Source: Rhizobium phaseoli
GTDB lineage: Bacteria > Pseudomonadota > Alphaproteobacteria > Rhizobiales > Rhizobiaceae
Length of the DNA stretch: 64,000 nucleotides
Reading direction: 5' to 3'
Assembly: GCF_003985125.1 (NCBI RefSeq)
Contig: NZ_ML133583.1
Span: 57,424 to 121,423, forward strand
The notes beneath the pieces were generated by a model. That model saw only the letters and a program-made list of their open reading frames with translations, was not told the DNA's origin and did no database searches. Positions 18,425 through 26,221 of the stretch are shown here, one piece after another; position 1 is the stretch's first letter, and every line of letters begins with the position of its first letter. Position numbers and translations under genes: made by a program.

Positions 18425-19114
18425 ATGACCAGAGCCCTCTATTCCCTGTGCGGCGCCGATGAGCGGCGCTTCTTTTCGCCTCATTGCTGGAAGGCGGTAA
18501 TGGCGCTGGCGCATAAGGGACTCGATTTCGAAGAGATTCCGACGACCTACGCCCGCATCCGCGAAATCGGCGGCGGTGTCTCTCCGACTCTGCCCGTTCT
18601 CGACGACAACGGCCGACTGATCCCCGACAGTTTCGCCATCGCCCTCTATCTCGAAGAAGCCTATCCCGAGCGGCCGTCGCTGTTTGGCGGCGAGGGCGGC
18701 AAGGCGTTGTCGCGCCTGGTGGAAGGCTATTCGCAGATGATCATCCATCCGGCGATCACCCGCATCGCTCTTCTCGACATCCATGCGATCCTCGACGAAG
18801 GAGACAAGGCCTATTTCCGTGAAAGCCGCGAGGCCCGTCTCGGCAAATCGTTCGAGGTCATTGCCGCCGACTGCGAAGCGGAGAAGGCTGCTTTCGGCGC
18901 CAAGCTGGAGCCGATCCGGCATATGCTGAAGTTCCAGCCCTTCATAGGCGGGCAGACGCCGCTTTTTGCCGACTACATCGTCTTCGGCGCGCTGCAATGG
19001 CTGCGTGTCTGCACCGGCTTCAGCATGCTCGCCGCCGACGATCCCGTCCTGGCCTGGTTCGAACGCTGCCTCGATCTCCATGAAAGCCGCGGCCGGACTG
19101 TGACAGCGGCGTGA
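18425..19114 (+). CDS. glutathione S-transferase family protein (etherase-like)
   Basis: 229-residue cytosolic GST. The thioredoxin-like N-terminal half includes RRFFSPHCWKAVMALAHKGL and SPTLPVLDDNGRLIPDS (the cis-proline GSH site); the C-terminal half is all-helical. The SPHCWK stretch and overall layout resemble LigE/LigF beta-etherase-like GSTs; this comes from memory, and no lignin-degradation genes are nearby. The ATG at 18425 follows AAAGGACTGTC; an in-frame upstream start adds 14 uncharacteristic residues. Confidence 0.85.
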   Translation: MTRALYSLCGADERRFFSPHCWKAVMALAHKGLDFEEIPTTYARIREIGGGVSPTLPVLDDNGRLIPDSFAIALYLEEAYPERPSLFGGEGGKALSRLVEGYSQMIIHPAITRIALLDIHAILDEGDKAYFRESREARLGKSFEVIAADCEAEKAAFGAKLEPIRHMLKFQPFIGGQTPLFADYIVFGALQWLRVCTGFSMLAADDPVLAWFERCLDLHESRGRTVTAA

Positions 19115-19195
19115 AATTGCCGCCGACCTCTTGTTTTCGCGCGTTGGGGCGGGTAAAGACCGCCCACTTTTCCCGAGAAAACAGAGGATTTGACT

Positions 19196-19618
19196 ATGGC
19201 GATTGAACGCACCTTCTCGATGATCAAGCCGGATGCAACCAAGCGCAATCTGACGGGCGCCATCACCAAGATGCTCGAAGATGCCGGCCTGCGCGTCGTC
19301 GCTTCCAAGCGCGTCTGGATGAGCCGCCGCGAAGCCGAAGGCTTCTACGCCGTTCACAAGGATCGTCCCTTCTTCGGCGAACTCGTCGAAGGCATGACCT
19401 CCGGCCCGACCGTCGTTCAGGTTCTGGAAGGCGAAGGCGCCATCCTCAAGAACCGCGAAATCATGGGCGCGACCAACCCGGCAAACGCTGACGAAGGCAC
19501 GATCCGCAAGGTTCATGCGCTCTCGATCGGCGAAAACTCCGTTCACGGCTCGGATGCTCCGGAAACGGCTGCTCAGGAAATCAAGTACTGGTTCTCCGAT
19601 ACCGAAATCGTCGGCTGA
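19196..19618 (+). CDS. ndk: nucleoside diphosphate kinase
   Basis: Transfers the terminal phosphate between nucleoside triphosphates and diphosphates. 140 residues, the standard length. It starts AIERTFSMIKPDATKRNLTG, and the phosphorylated histidine is H117 in NSVHGSD. The ATG follows AGAGGATTTGACT; a TTG six bases upstream is less likely. A bidirectional-looking terminator follows about 45 bp downstream. Confidence 0.97.
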   Translation: MAIERTFSMIKPDATKRNLTGAITKMLEDAGLRVVASKRVWMSRREAEGFYAVHKDRPFFGELVEGMTSGPTVVQVLEGEGAILKNREIMGATNPANADEGTIRKVHALSIGENSVHGSDAPETAAQEIKYWFSDTEIVG

Positions 19619-19663
19619 GGCCACGCTTCGGCATTTGCTCGCAATGCCTTGAATTGACTCTCG

Positions 19664-19690
19664 AAAGCCGGGGCCTCGCTCCGGCTTTTC
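19664..19690. terminator. rho-independent terminator between ndk and a convergent lipoprotein gene
   Basis: AAAGCCGG (19664-19671) pairs with CCGGCTTT (19681-19688) around a 9-nt loop and is followed by further T. The flanking A and T tracts let it work from both sides, which suits the convergent genes. Confidence 0.7.
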
Positions 19691-19700
19691 TATTCTGGTT

Positions 19701-20204
19701 CTATCCCGGGCATTTGTCGGTATTCGAGAAATCGACGCTGCCGTCCGGCTTGAAGGCCTCCGGGTTCTTGTCATAAAGCGCACCAACGACGAGCGGCTTG
19801 CTCGGCAGCACGGTCTGATCGAGGTCGGAGCGGAACTGCGTCTTCAATTCCTGCAGCACCTTGCCGTCCTTGTCGACCAGCCGGATGCTGACGGAATAGG
19901 GACGGTCCTTGCGCACGCAGTGCAGGTTTTGGCTCTGCAGTGCGATCTTGTCGTCGATCGGGTAGATTTTCTGGTTCAGCACCAGCGGCGCGCCGCCTTG
20001 AGGATTTTCGAATTCGGCGATGATGACGGAACCGTCGGGAATGGGGCCGGTCTTCTTCAGCGTCAGCAGATAGGTGGCGCTCGCCACCCGATAGTTGAAG
20101 ACGAAGAGGTGGCCGGTCACTTCGACCAGATTTTCGGCCTGGCGCTGGCAGGCTGACAGCAGGAGGCCGATTGCCGCCGCCGTGACGATCAGATGTTTCC
20201 TCAT
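19701..20204 (-). CDS. small lipoprotein of unknown function
   Basis: 167 residues with a clear type II signal: MRKHLIVTAAAIGLLLSACQ, lipid-modified cysteine at 19. The mature part reads as a beta-rich domain (HLFVFNYRVASATYLLTLKK; DGSVIIAEFENPQGG; RPYSVSIRLVDKDGKVL). I do not recognise the family. The start has a strong AGGAGG and overlaps the stop of the CGNR regulator gene (ATGA), so the two are co-translated. Confidence 0.75.
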   Translation of the reverse strand: MRKHLIVTAAAIGLLLSACQRQAENLVEVTGHLFVFNYRVASATYLLTLKKTGPIPDGSVIIAEFENPQGGAPLVLNQKIYPIDDKIALQSQNLHCVRKDRPYSVSIRLVDKDGKVLQELKTQFRSDLDQTVLPSKPLVVGALYDKNPEAFKPDGSVDFSNTDKCPG

Positions 20205-20746
20205 GGGATTTCCTCCTTCTTGCGGCGATAATGCCGGTTCGCCTTGGCGCGGTTGCCGCAGACCGCCATGTCGCACCAGGCCCGGCTCCTGTTCTTGCTG
20301 CGGTCGATGAACAGCCAGCCGCAATTGCCGCAGATCTTCATGCGTTCCGGATCGGGCATGGCGATCAGCCGCAGCACCGAATGGGCGGTCGCCGTTGCCA
20401 GGCTTGCAGGGTTTGCTTCGTGCAGAACTGTCGCCAGCGCATCCAGCAGCCCGGCGAGCAACCTGTTGTCACCGCCATCGAGTATACGCTTGCGGAAATA
20501 CCGGTCGATCGCTTCCCGCAGCGCGATGAAATCAGCCGTGTTTTCCGCTGGCACCGGCGCGATGTCGCCGAACAGGGCGCGTTCGGCGCAGAATTCGGCG
20601 GCGGCTCGTGGAAAGCTCCGCATCTGGTCACCGGCCGCAAAGCGGTCAATCCGCCGCGCGGCGTCATGGCGCAAAACGACGCTGTTGGCGACATCGAGCG
20701 CCAGCGCGCCGCCGGCAAAGCGGTGAGGGGTCCAAGAAAAGCTCAT
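20201..20746 (-). CDS. CGNR zinc-finger (ABATE-domain) putative transcriptional regulator
   Basis: 181-residue protein with an N-terminal ABATE-type domain (about 1-130, typical FAGGALALDVANSVV start) and a C-terminal CGNR zinc finger. The finger's cysteines are in CGNCGWLFIDRSKNRSRAWC and AVCGNRAKANRHY. The family is predicted to regulate transcription, often of a neighbouring gene. Here it faces an orphan permease across a perfect inverted repeat that begins 4 bp from its start codon, so autoregulation and control of the permease are plausible. It is co-transcribed with the lipoprotein gene. Confidence 0.85.
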   Translation of the reverse strand: MSFSWTPHRFAGGALALDVANSVVLRHDAARRIDRFAAGDQMRSFPRAAAEFCAERALFGDIAPVPAENTADFIALREAIDRYFRKRILDGGDNRLLAGLLDALATVLHEANPASLATATAHSVLRLIAMPDPERMKICGNCGWLFIDRSKNRSRAWCDMAVCGNRAKANRHYRRKKEEIP

Positions 20747-20750
20747 GAGG

Positions 20751-20790
20751 AAAATATAACTGGCTAAATGCTTTTTGCCAGTTATATTTT
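20751..20790. promoter_or_regulatory. perfect 14-bp inverted repeat between divergent CGNR-regulator and permease genes
   Basis: AAAATATAACTGGC (20751-20764) is matched exactly by GCCAGTTATATTTT (20777-20790) with a 12-nt spacer. It fills most of the 65-bp gap between the two start codons. The arms contain TATAAC/TATATT-like -10 elements for both directions. The arrangement fits a shared operator for the CGNR protein; a role as an RNA hairpin cannot be excluded. Confidence 0.6.
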
Positions 20791-20811
20791 ATGGGATCCG
20801 GAGGATCTGGA

Positions 20812-21708
20812 ATGGCCTACCTTCTGCAGCAGCTGGCGAATGCGGTTCCGCTTGCCGCCCTCTATGCCGCGCTCGCCTTCGGTTATGCCATCGCCTTCGG
20901 CGTCACCAAACGGGCCGATATCACTTATGGGGCGATCTTCGCCTTCTCCGGCCAGATCCTTCTGCTTTTCACCGAGCTCGCCTTCAACCGCTTCTGGCTG
21001 GTGTTGCCGGCGGCACTTGCCGTCGGCGCTGGCGCCGCGATCGTCTATTCGCTGGCGGCGGGCATCTGGATCGGCCGCTCGATCATGCTGCCGCTGGTCA
21101 GCAAATCGCCGAATACGGTGATCGTCGCCGCTCTCGGCATCATGATCGTGCTGATGGAGACCGCCCGGCTTGCCGCCGATACCAGGGCGATCTGGCTGCC
21201 GCCGTTTCTCAACGACACGGTCGTCTTCTGGAGCGACGGCCCGTTCAAGGTGACCCTCACTTATATCCAGCTGATCGACACGGCGCTGATGTCGGCCATC
21301 GTCGTGATCGGGACGCTGATCCTCAGGCGCACGGCCTGGGGCCGCATCTGGCGCGCCGTCACCGACGATCCGCTGGCCGCCGAGCTTTGCGGCACCAGCG
21401 CCAGCCGCGTCTACCTCGTCGCCTATGCGGCGGCCGCCCTCGTCGCCACGATCTGCGGCATCCTCGCCACCTTCTACTACGGCTCGATGGATTTCGGCGC
21501 CGGCCTGATGTTCGGGCTGAAAGTGCTGCTGATCGCCGCTGTCGGCGGCTATTCCGATCCGCTGCGCTCGGCCGGCGGCGCTGCCGGGCTCGCCGTCGTC
21601 GAAACCCTCTGGAGCGCCTATGGCCCCTTCGTCTGGCGCGATCTCGTTATCTTCTCGCTGCTCGTCCTATTGCTGGTCATGAGCCGCAGGGAGCGCGTGG
21701 TGCTCTGA
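20812..21708 (+). CDS. LivH-like branched-chain amino acid ABC permease (orphan)
   Basis: Polytopic inner-membrane protein of 298 residues with about eight hydrophobic segments. It starts MAYLLQQLANAVPLAALYAA and has the LivH-type blocks AFGVTKRADITYGA, GRIWRAVTDDPLAAELCG and GLKVLLIAAVGGYSDP. No LivM, LivG, LivF or binding protein is adjacent, so partners must be encoded elsewhere. The second ATG is chosen because GGAGG lies just before it; an ATG at 20791 is in frame but lies at the edge of the inverted repeat. Confidence 0.85.
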   Translation: MAYLLQQLANAVPLAALYAALAFGYAIAFGVTKRADITYGAIFAFSGQILLLFTELAFNRFWLVLPAALAVGAGAAIVYSLAAGIWIGRSIMLPLVSKSPNTVIVAALGIMIVLMETARLAADTRAIWLPPFLNDTVVFWSDGPFKVTLTYIQLIDTALMSAIVVIGTLILRRTAWGRIWRAVTDDPLAAELCGTSASRVYLVAYAAAALVATICGILATFYYGSMDFGAGLMFGLKVLLIAAVGGYSDPLRSAGGAAGLAVVETLWSAYGPFVWRDLVIFSLLVLLLVMSRRERVVL

Positions 21709-21752
21709 GCAATTCCAGCAAAAGTCTGCAGCGGTTTTGCATCTGGACTTGC
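21709..21752. repeat. short imperfect palindromic repeat
   Basis: GCAATTCCAG at the left pairs with CTGGACTTGC at the right (one mismatch), with CAAAA/TTTTG inside and CTGCAG at the centre. It resembles a short palindrome that I recall as frequent between genes in Rhizobium and Agrobacterium. It lies between two convergent genes and may end transcripts. Confidence 0.45.
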
Positions 21753-21758
21753 GCTGAT

Positions 21759-22220
21759 TTATTTCCACTTGTCGCGCGCCGCATCGTCGGCGTCTTTCGC
21801 CGCGACCCAGTCGCCGGAGGCGCCGTCCTTGCCGTGCTCCTTCTTCCAGAAGGGCGCTGCGGTCTTTAGGAAATCCATGACGAAGTTGGCGCCGTCGAAC
21901 GCTGCCTGCCGGTGCGGCGCGGCCGCGACGACGAGCACGATATTCTCACCCACGGCGATCTTGCCATAACGATGGATAGTGGTCAGCCCGAGCAGCCCGA
22001 AACGGGCGATGGCGAGTTCGCCGATGCGGGTCATCTCCGCTTCGGCCATGCCGGGGTAATGTTCGAGTTCGAGCGCCGCAAGCGTGCCGCCGTCATCGCG
22101 GCAGAGGCCGGAGAAGGTGACGATGGCGCCGACGCCGGGTTTACCTTTGGAGAGCAGGTCGACCTCGGCCTGCAGATCGAAATCTTCGTGTTGGACGCGG
22201 ATGGTGGGTGCGACGGTCAA
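21759..22220 (-). CDS. moaE: molybdopterin synthase catalytic subunit
   Basis: Transfers sulfur from MoaD thiocarboxylate to cyclic pyranopterin monophosphate to make molybdopterin. 153 residues. It has the substrate-binding HRYGKIAVGE and AAPHRQAAFDGANFVMD blocks and the catalytic-lysine region LKTAAPFWKKE. No ATG or GTG fits; the family N-terminus (TVAPTIRVQ) is reached from a TTG at 22220, preceded by GGGGGAGG. That ribosome-binding site lies in the terminal arm of the palindromic repeat inserted between moaD and moaE. Longer in-frame versions would translate the repeat and are unlikely. Confidence 0.88.
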   Translation of the reverse strand: MTVAPTIRVQHEDFDLQAEVDLLSKGKPGVGAIVTFSGLCRDDGGTLAALELEHYPGMAEAEMTRIGELAIARFGLLGLTTIHRYGKIAVGENIVLVVAAAPHRQAAFDGANFVMDFLKTAAPFWKKEHGKDGASGDWVAAKDADDAARDKWK

Positions 22221-22225
22221 TGCAA

Positions 22226-22385
22226 CCTCCCCCTTCTCCCCGGCGGGGAGAAGATGTCCGAAGGACAGATGAGGGGGGTGAGCGGCAAAAGCCGCGAACG
22301 CACTGAGCGCAAGCGAAGGGCAGTCTGCCACGCGGCCCCCTCATCCGCCCTTCGGGCACCTTCTCCCCGAGGGGAGAAGGGGGAA
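22226..22385. repeat. RIME-like palindromic intergenic element
   Basis: Two arms of about 53 bp, with end sequence CCCCCTTCTCCCC and inner sequence GATGAGGGGG, are imperfect reverse complements. They flank a core containing GCGAACGCACTGAGCGCAAG. Size and structure fit the Rhizobium intergenic mosaic elements (RIME) described in the literature. It sits in the moaD-moaE gap inside an operon. Confidence 0.75.
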
Positions 22386-22411
22386 CACGCCTCACGCGAC
22401 TTCATCCCGCA

Positions 22412-22666
22412 TCACCCCCCCGTCATCGGCGGAAATATTCCAATTTCTCGCGCCCCCGCGATCGGCTCGTCATGCTCGACATGCTCCATATCGAGCGCCA
22501 CGCGGATCACGTCTGGATATTGAAGTGCGGCCTCATATTCTTCGCCCAGCGTCTTCAAATGATTCAGAAGATCGGCGACGGTGACGACGGAGGAGGGGAG
22601 GTCGATTTCCTCCTCACCCTTGCCGATGCGCTCGCGCACCCAGGCGAAATAGACAAGTCGCGTCAT
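22412..22666 (-). CDS. moaD: molybdopterin synthase sulfur-carrier subunit
   Basis: Ubiquitin-like sulfur carrier of 84 residues, ending in the required Gly-Gly (FPPMTGG) that becomes the thiocarboxylate. It starts MTRLVYFAWVRERIGKGEEE. The start overlaps the pgsA stop (ATGA), so translation is coupled. It partners MoaE, which is separated from it here by a RIME-like element. Confidence 0.93.
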   Translation of the reverse strand: MTRLVYFAWVRERIGKGEEEIDLPSSVVTVADLLNHLKTLGEEYEAALQYPDVIRVALDMEHVEHDEPIAGAREIGIFPPMTGG

Positions 22667-23253
22667 TCCTCGTCATCCACGATATGTTTCAGCCCGGCGC
22701 GGAAATAGTCGTAGCCGGTATAGATGGTCAGCAGCGCGGCGATCCACAGCAGCGCGATGCCGGTCTGTGTCGTATAAGGGAAAATCTCATCGCCGGCCGG
22801 GCCGGCGAGCAGAAAGGCGATGGCGACGAGCTGCAGCGTCGTCTTCCATTTGGCGATGCGCGTCACCGGCACGCTGACCTTCAGCGCCGCCAGATATTCG
22901 CGCAGGCCGGACACCAGGATTTCGCGGCAGAGAATGGTGATCGCCGCCCAGATCGACCAGCCGGCGATGGTCTGGTCAGCCGCGACCAAGAGAAGGATCG
23001 AGGCGACGAGCAGCTTGTCGGCGATCGGATCGAGCATGCGGCCGATGTTCGACGTCTGGTTCCAGATGCGGGCGAGATAGCCGTCGAGAAAATCGGTGAT
23101 CGAGGCGATGATGAAGATCCACAGCGCCACCCAGCGCGCCGTATTGCTGATCGACAATCTGCCTTCGATAAAGAAGCAGAGAACAATCACCGGCACGGCG
23201 AGGATGCGGCCGTAGGTCAGAAGGTTGGGGATGCTGTACGCACGCGATGCCAT
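22663..23253 (-). CDS. pgsA: CDP-diacylglycerol--glycerol-3-phosphate 3-phosphatidyltransferase
   Basis: Makes phosphatidylglycerol phosphate in the inner membrane. 196 residues with about four to five hydrophobic segments. The CDP-alcohol phosphotransferase signature DFLDGYLAR...GRMLDPIADK (D-x2-DG-x2-AR-x8-G-x3-D-x3-D) is complete, near residues 54-80. It lies between uvrC and moaD in the same direction, a neighbourhood common in rhizobia. Confidence 0.95.
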   Translation of the reverse strand: MASRAYSIPNLLTYGRILAVPVIVLCFFIEGRLSISNTARWVALWIFIIASITDFLDGYLARIWNQTSNIGRMLDPIADKLLVASILLLVAADQTIAGWSIWAAITILCREILVSGLREYLAALKVSVPVTRIAKWKTTLQLVAIAFLLAGPAGDEIFPYTTQTGIALLWIAALLTIYTGYDYFRAGLKHIVDDEE

Positions 23254-23301
23254 GGATCGTTTCTCTGAACTAATGCGCTGCGATAGCGCCGCGCGTCTTT
23301 G

Positions 23302-23323
23302 CGAAAATCGATTCCGATTTTCG
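23302..23323. repeat. short hairpin in the uvrC-pgsA gap
   Basis: CGAAAATCG and CGATTTTCG are perfect 9-bp arms around ATTC. Similar hairpins are scattered in rhizobial genomes (from memory). No T-run follows in the direction of transcription, so it is not a classical terminator; it may stabilise or process the mRNA. Confidence 0.45.
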
Positions 23324-23417
23324 GGGCCGATGCCGTAGATGACGGCTTTGACCGCAGACCGTCAACATTGTTTCTGTCTTTTCACTGCCTTTGCGTGGAA
23401 TTTGCGACGGCCGCCGG

Positions 23418-25457
23418 CTATTTCGCGGCGTCGTCGTGGAAATGGTTGTAAACTTGCCTGGCGACGGCTTCCGAGATGCCCTCTACGGCCATCAGGTCGG
23501 AAAGAGCGGCGCGCGAAACCGCTTTCGCCGTGCCGAAATGCTGCAGCAGCGCCCGCTTGCGCGACGGGCCGATGCCGCCGATCTCGTCGAGCGGGTTCTT
23601 GACCATTTCTTTCTTGCGCCGCGCCCGGTGCGAGCCGATCGCGAAGCGGTGCGCCTCGTCGCGCATGCGCTGGATGAAGTAGAGCACCGGATCGCGCGGC
23701 GGCAGCGTGAAGCTTTCGCGTCCCGGCGGAAAGAAGCGCTCGCGCCCGGCATCGCGGTCGACACCCTTGGCGATGCCGATCGCCGTCACGCTGTCGGTGA
23801 TGCCGAGTTCGGCGAGGATGGCGCGCACGGCCGTCATCTGCCCCTGGCCGCCGTCGATCAGGATCACATCGGGCCAGGCCGGGAAGGGCAGGTCGGCGGC
23901 GTCGGTGGCGGTTGCCTGCGCCATCCGGTCGGGAATGCCTTCCTCTTTGATCAGCCGCGAGAACCGTCGCGTCATCACCTCCTTCATCATGCCGAAGTCG
24001 TCGCCGGGAGTGATGTCGGTCGATTTGATGTTGAACTTGCGGTACTGGTTCTTCACGAAGCCTTCCGGCCCCGCCACCACCATGCCGCCGACGGCATTGG
24101 TGCCCATGATATGCGAATTGTCGTAGATCTCGATGCGCTGCGGCGCATGGGCGAGCCCGAAGGTTTCCTTGAAGCCTTCGAGCAGCCGTGACTGCGACGC
24201 CGTCTCGGCGAGCTTTCGCCCATGCGCCTCGCGCGCGTTGCCGACGACATGATCGACGAGATCGCGCTTTTCGCCGCGCTGCGGCACCAGGATCGAAACC
24301 TTGTGGCCGGCCTTTTCGCTGAGTGCCGCGGCGAGCAGCTCCAGTTCCTCGACGGTTTCCGACAGCATGATCTGCTTCGGCACCGGCTTGTCGTCATAGA
24401 ACTGCGCCAGAAAGGCATTGAGTACTTCGGCGCCGGAAAGCTGCGGGTCGGCTTTCGGGAAATAGGCGCGGTTGCCCCAGTTCTGGCCGGTGCGGAAGAA
24501 GAACACCTGGATGCAGGAGACGCCGCCTTCGTGATGGATGGCGAAAACGTCAGCCTCCTCGACGCCGGCAGGATTGATGCCCTGGTGGCTCTGCACATGC
24601 GACAGTGCCGCCAGGCGATCGCGATAGATCGCCGCCCGCTCGAAGTCGAGATCCTCGGCCGCCTGGTTCATGGCTTCGGCCATATGCGATTTCACCTTCT
24701 GGCTTTTGCCCGAAAGGAAGTCCTTGGCTTCCTGCACCAGTTCGGCGTACCCCTCGTCGCTGACCTCGTGCGTGCAGGGCCCGGAGCAGCGCTTGATCTG
24801 GTAGAGCAGGCAGGGTCGCGTGCGCGTTTCGAAGACACTGTCGGTGCAGGTGCGGATCAGGAAGGCGCGCTGCAGCGAATTGATCGTTCGCCCGACGGCG
24901 CCGGCCGACGCGAAAGGTCCGAAGTAATCGCCCTTTCTGGCCCTCGCACCGCGATGTTTGAAGATCGCCGGCGCCCGGTGATCTCCCGTGATGAGAATAT
25001 AGGGAAACGACTTGTCGTCACGCAGCAGAACGTTAAAGCGCGGCCGCAAGCGCTTGATCAGATTCGCTTCCAAGAGCAGCGCTTCGGTTTCCGTGCGCGT
25101 CGTCACGAATTCCATGTTCGCCGTCTGCCGCACCATCTGGGCGATGCGGTTGGAATGCACGCGGCCGACCGCGTAATTGCCGACGCGCTTCTTAAGGCTG
25201 CGTGCCTTGCCGACATAAAGCACGTCGCCTTCGGCATTGAACATGCGGTAGACGCCGGGGCTGTTCGGCAGCCGCTTGACGAATTCGCCGATCAGGTCCG
25301 CGCCGATGAGCCCGGTCTCGTTGAGGCTGCCGGCATTCCAGTCGACTGCTGCCGCGAGGGGGGCGGCGGCAACCTCGCCTTCCACCTCAATATCGTCTTC
25401 GTTCTCATCCGTGTCGTCGTAGAGAACGCCGCCATCCGGCAGCTTTCGTCCGTTCAT
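23418..25457 (-). CDS. uvrC: excinuclease ABC subunit C
   Basis: Nuclease of nucleotide-excision repair that cuts on both sides of the lesion after UvrA/UvrB loading. 679 residues: an acidic N-terminal extension (DTDENEDDIEVEGE), the GIY-YIG domain (NSPGVYRMFNAEGDVLYVGK, about 62-81), the Cys-rich RPCLLYQIKRCSGPC segment, the UVR motif (about 250), the RNase H-like domain with VILIDGGQGQ, and C-terminal helix-hairpin-helix (EIGGIGPSRKRALLQHFG). The ATG at 25457 overlaps the SDR stop (ATGA). Confidence 0.96.
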   Translation of the reverse strand: MNGRKLPDGGVLYDDTDENEDDIEVEGEVAAAPLAAAVDWNAGSLNETGLIGADLIGEFVKRLPNSPGVYRMFNAEGDVLYVGKARSLKKRVGNYAVGRVHSNRIAQMVRQTANMEFVTTRTETEALLLEANLIKRLRPRFNVLLRDDKSFPYILITGDHRAPAIFKHRGARARKGDYFGPFASAGAVGRTINSLQRAFLIRTCTDSVFETRTRPCLLYQIKRCSGPCTHEVSDEGYAELVQEAKDFLSGKSQKVKSHMAEAMNQAAEDLDFERAAIYRDRLAALSHVQSHQGINPAGVEEADVFAIHHEGGVSCIQVFFFRTGQNWGNRAYFPKADPQLSGAEVLNAFLAQFYDDKPVPKQIMLSETVEELELLAAALSEKAGHKVSILVPQRGEKRDLVDHVVGNAREAHGRKLAETASQSRLLEGFKETFGLAHAPQRIEIYDNSHIMGTNAVGGMVVAGPEGFVKNQYRKFNIKSTDITPGDDFGMMKEVMTRRFSRLIKEEGIPDRMAQATATDAADLPFPAWPDVILIDGGQGQMTAVRAILAELGITDSVTAIGIAKGVDRDAGRERFFPPGRESFTLPPRDPVLYFIQRMRDEAHRFAIGSHRARRKKEMVKNPLDEIGGIGPSRKRALLQHFGTAKAVSRAALSDLMAVEGISEAVARQVYNHFHDDAAK

Positions 25458-26221
25458 TCCGTAATCTCCGCCACGTCGGGCGTCTGCCAGGCGAGGTGCT
25501 GGCCGCCGTCGAGGGCAATCATCTGGCCGGTGATCGAGGGCGTGTCGAAGAGGAAGCGAATCGTTCGTCCGAACTCGCCGAATCCCGGCCCCGCCTTCAT
25601 GATAAGCCCGTCGATCTGAGCCTGGAAGTCCTCTTCCGATTGCCGCGTGCTGCGCACCGTCGGGCCGGGGCCGATGGCGTTGACGCGCAGCTTCGGCGCA
25701 AAGGTCTGCGCCATCGTCTGCGTCGCCGTCCACAGCGCCGCCTTGGAGAGCGTATAGGAATAGAAGCCCGGATTGAGCGCCCAGACGCGCTGGTCGATGA
25801 TGTTGACGATCAGTCCGGTCGTGTCATCAGGCAGCTGTTCGGCAAAGGCTGCGGCAAGAATCGACGGCGCCCGCACATGGATGTCGAAATGCTGCGCCCA
25901 TGCTTCCGCGTCGAAACTGCGAGCCGAATCCTGGCGGAAGATAGAGGCATTGTTGACCAGCAGGTCGATCGGACCGAGTTCTTCCGACGCTCTTTTTATC
26001 AGTTCGCTCGTTTCACCGATATCGGTAAGGTCGGCCTTGAGCGCGACCGCCCGATATGCCTTCCGCCGCAATTCCGCCGCCAGCTCTTCGGCTTCGCCGA
26101 GGGAGCCGTTCGCATGGATGGCGACGGAAAAGCCATGTGCAGCAAGGTCTTCGGCGATTGCCCGGCCTATTCTCTTGGCAGCCCCCGTTATAAGGGCCGC
26201 GCGAAGTCTTTTGTGGTTCAA
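25454..26221 (-). CDS. short-chain dehydrogenase (FolM/PTR1-like pteridine reductase)
   Basis: 255-residue NAD(P)-dependent SDR. The cofactor motif is ALITGAAKRIGRAIAEDL, with NNAS near residue 89. The catalytic YSYTLSK supplies Tyr and Lys. The tail GPGPTVRSTRQS and IALDGGQHLAWQTP resembles pteridine reductase/dihydromonapterin reductase rather than acetoacetyl-CoA-type SDRs, so a biopterin-like substrate is likely but not proven. It begins with TTG (no ATG is available before the nucleotide-binding motif), and the next gene is translationally coupled. Confidence 0.78.
   Translation of the reverse strand: MNHKRLRAALITGAAKRIGRAIAEDLAAHGFSVAIHANGSLGEAEELAAELRRKAYRAVALKADLTDIGETSELIKRASEELGPIDLLVNNASIFRQDSARSFDAEAWAQHFDIHVRAPSILAAAFAEQLPDDTTGLIVNIIDQRVWALNPGFYSYTLSKAALWTATQTMAQTFAPKLRVNAIGPGPTVRSTRQSEEDFQAQIDGLIMKAGPGFGEFGRTIRFLFDTPSITGQMIALDGGQHLAWQTPDVAEITE

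Noticed and set aside
22221..22331. Longer MoaE starting inside the RIME-like element
   Set aside because: The added residues come from the repeat and not from the MoaE family; the TTG with GGGGGAGG fits the family N-terminus.
23302..23323. uvrC terminator
   Set aside because: Perfect hairpin but no T-run follows, and pgsA continues in the same direction.
25458..25733. 92-codon N-terminal extension of UvrC
   Set aside because: The extension overlaps the SDR gene in another frame and lacks UvrC similarity; the ATG at 25457 overlaps the SDR stop.
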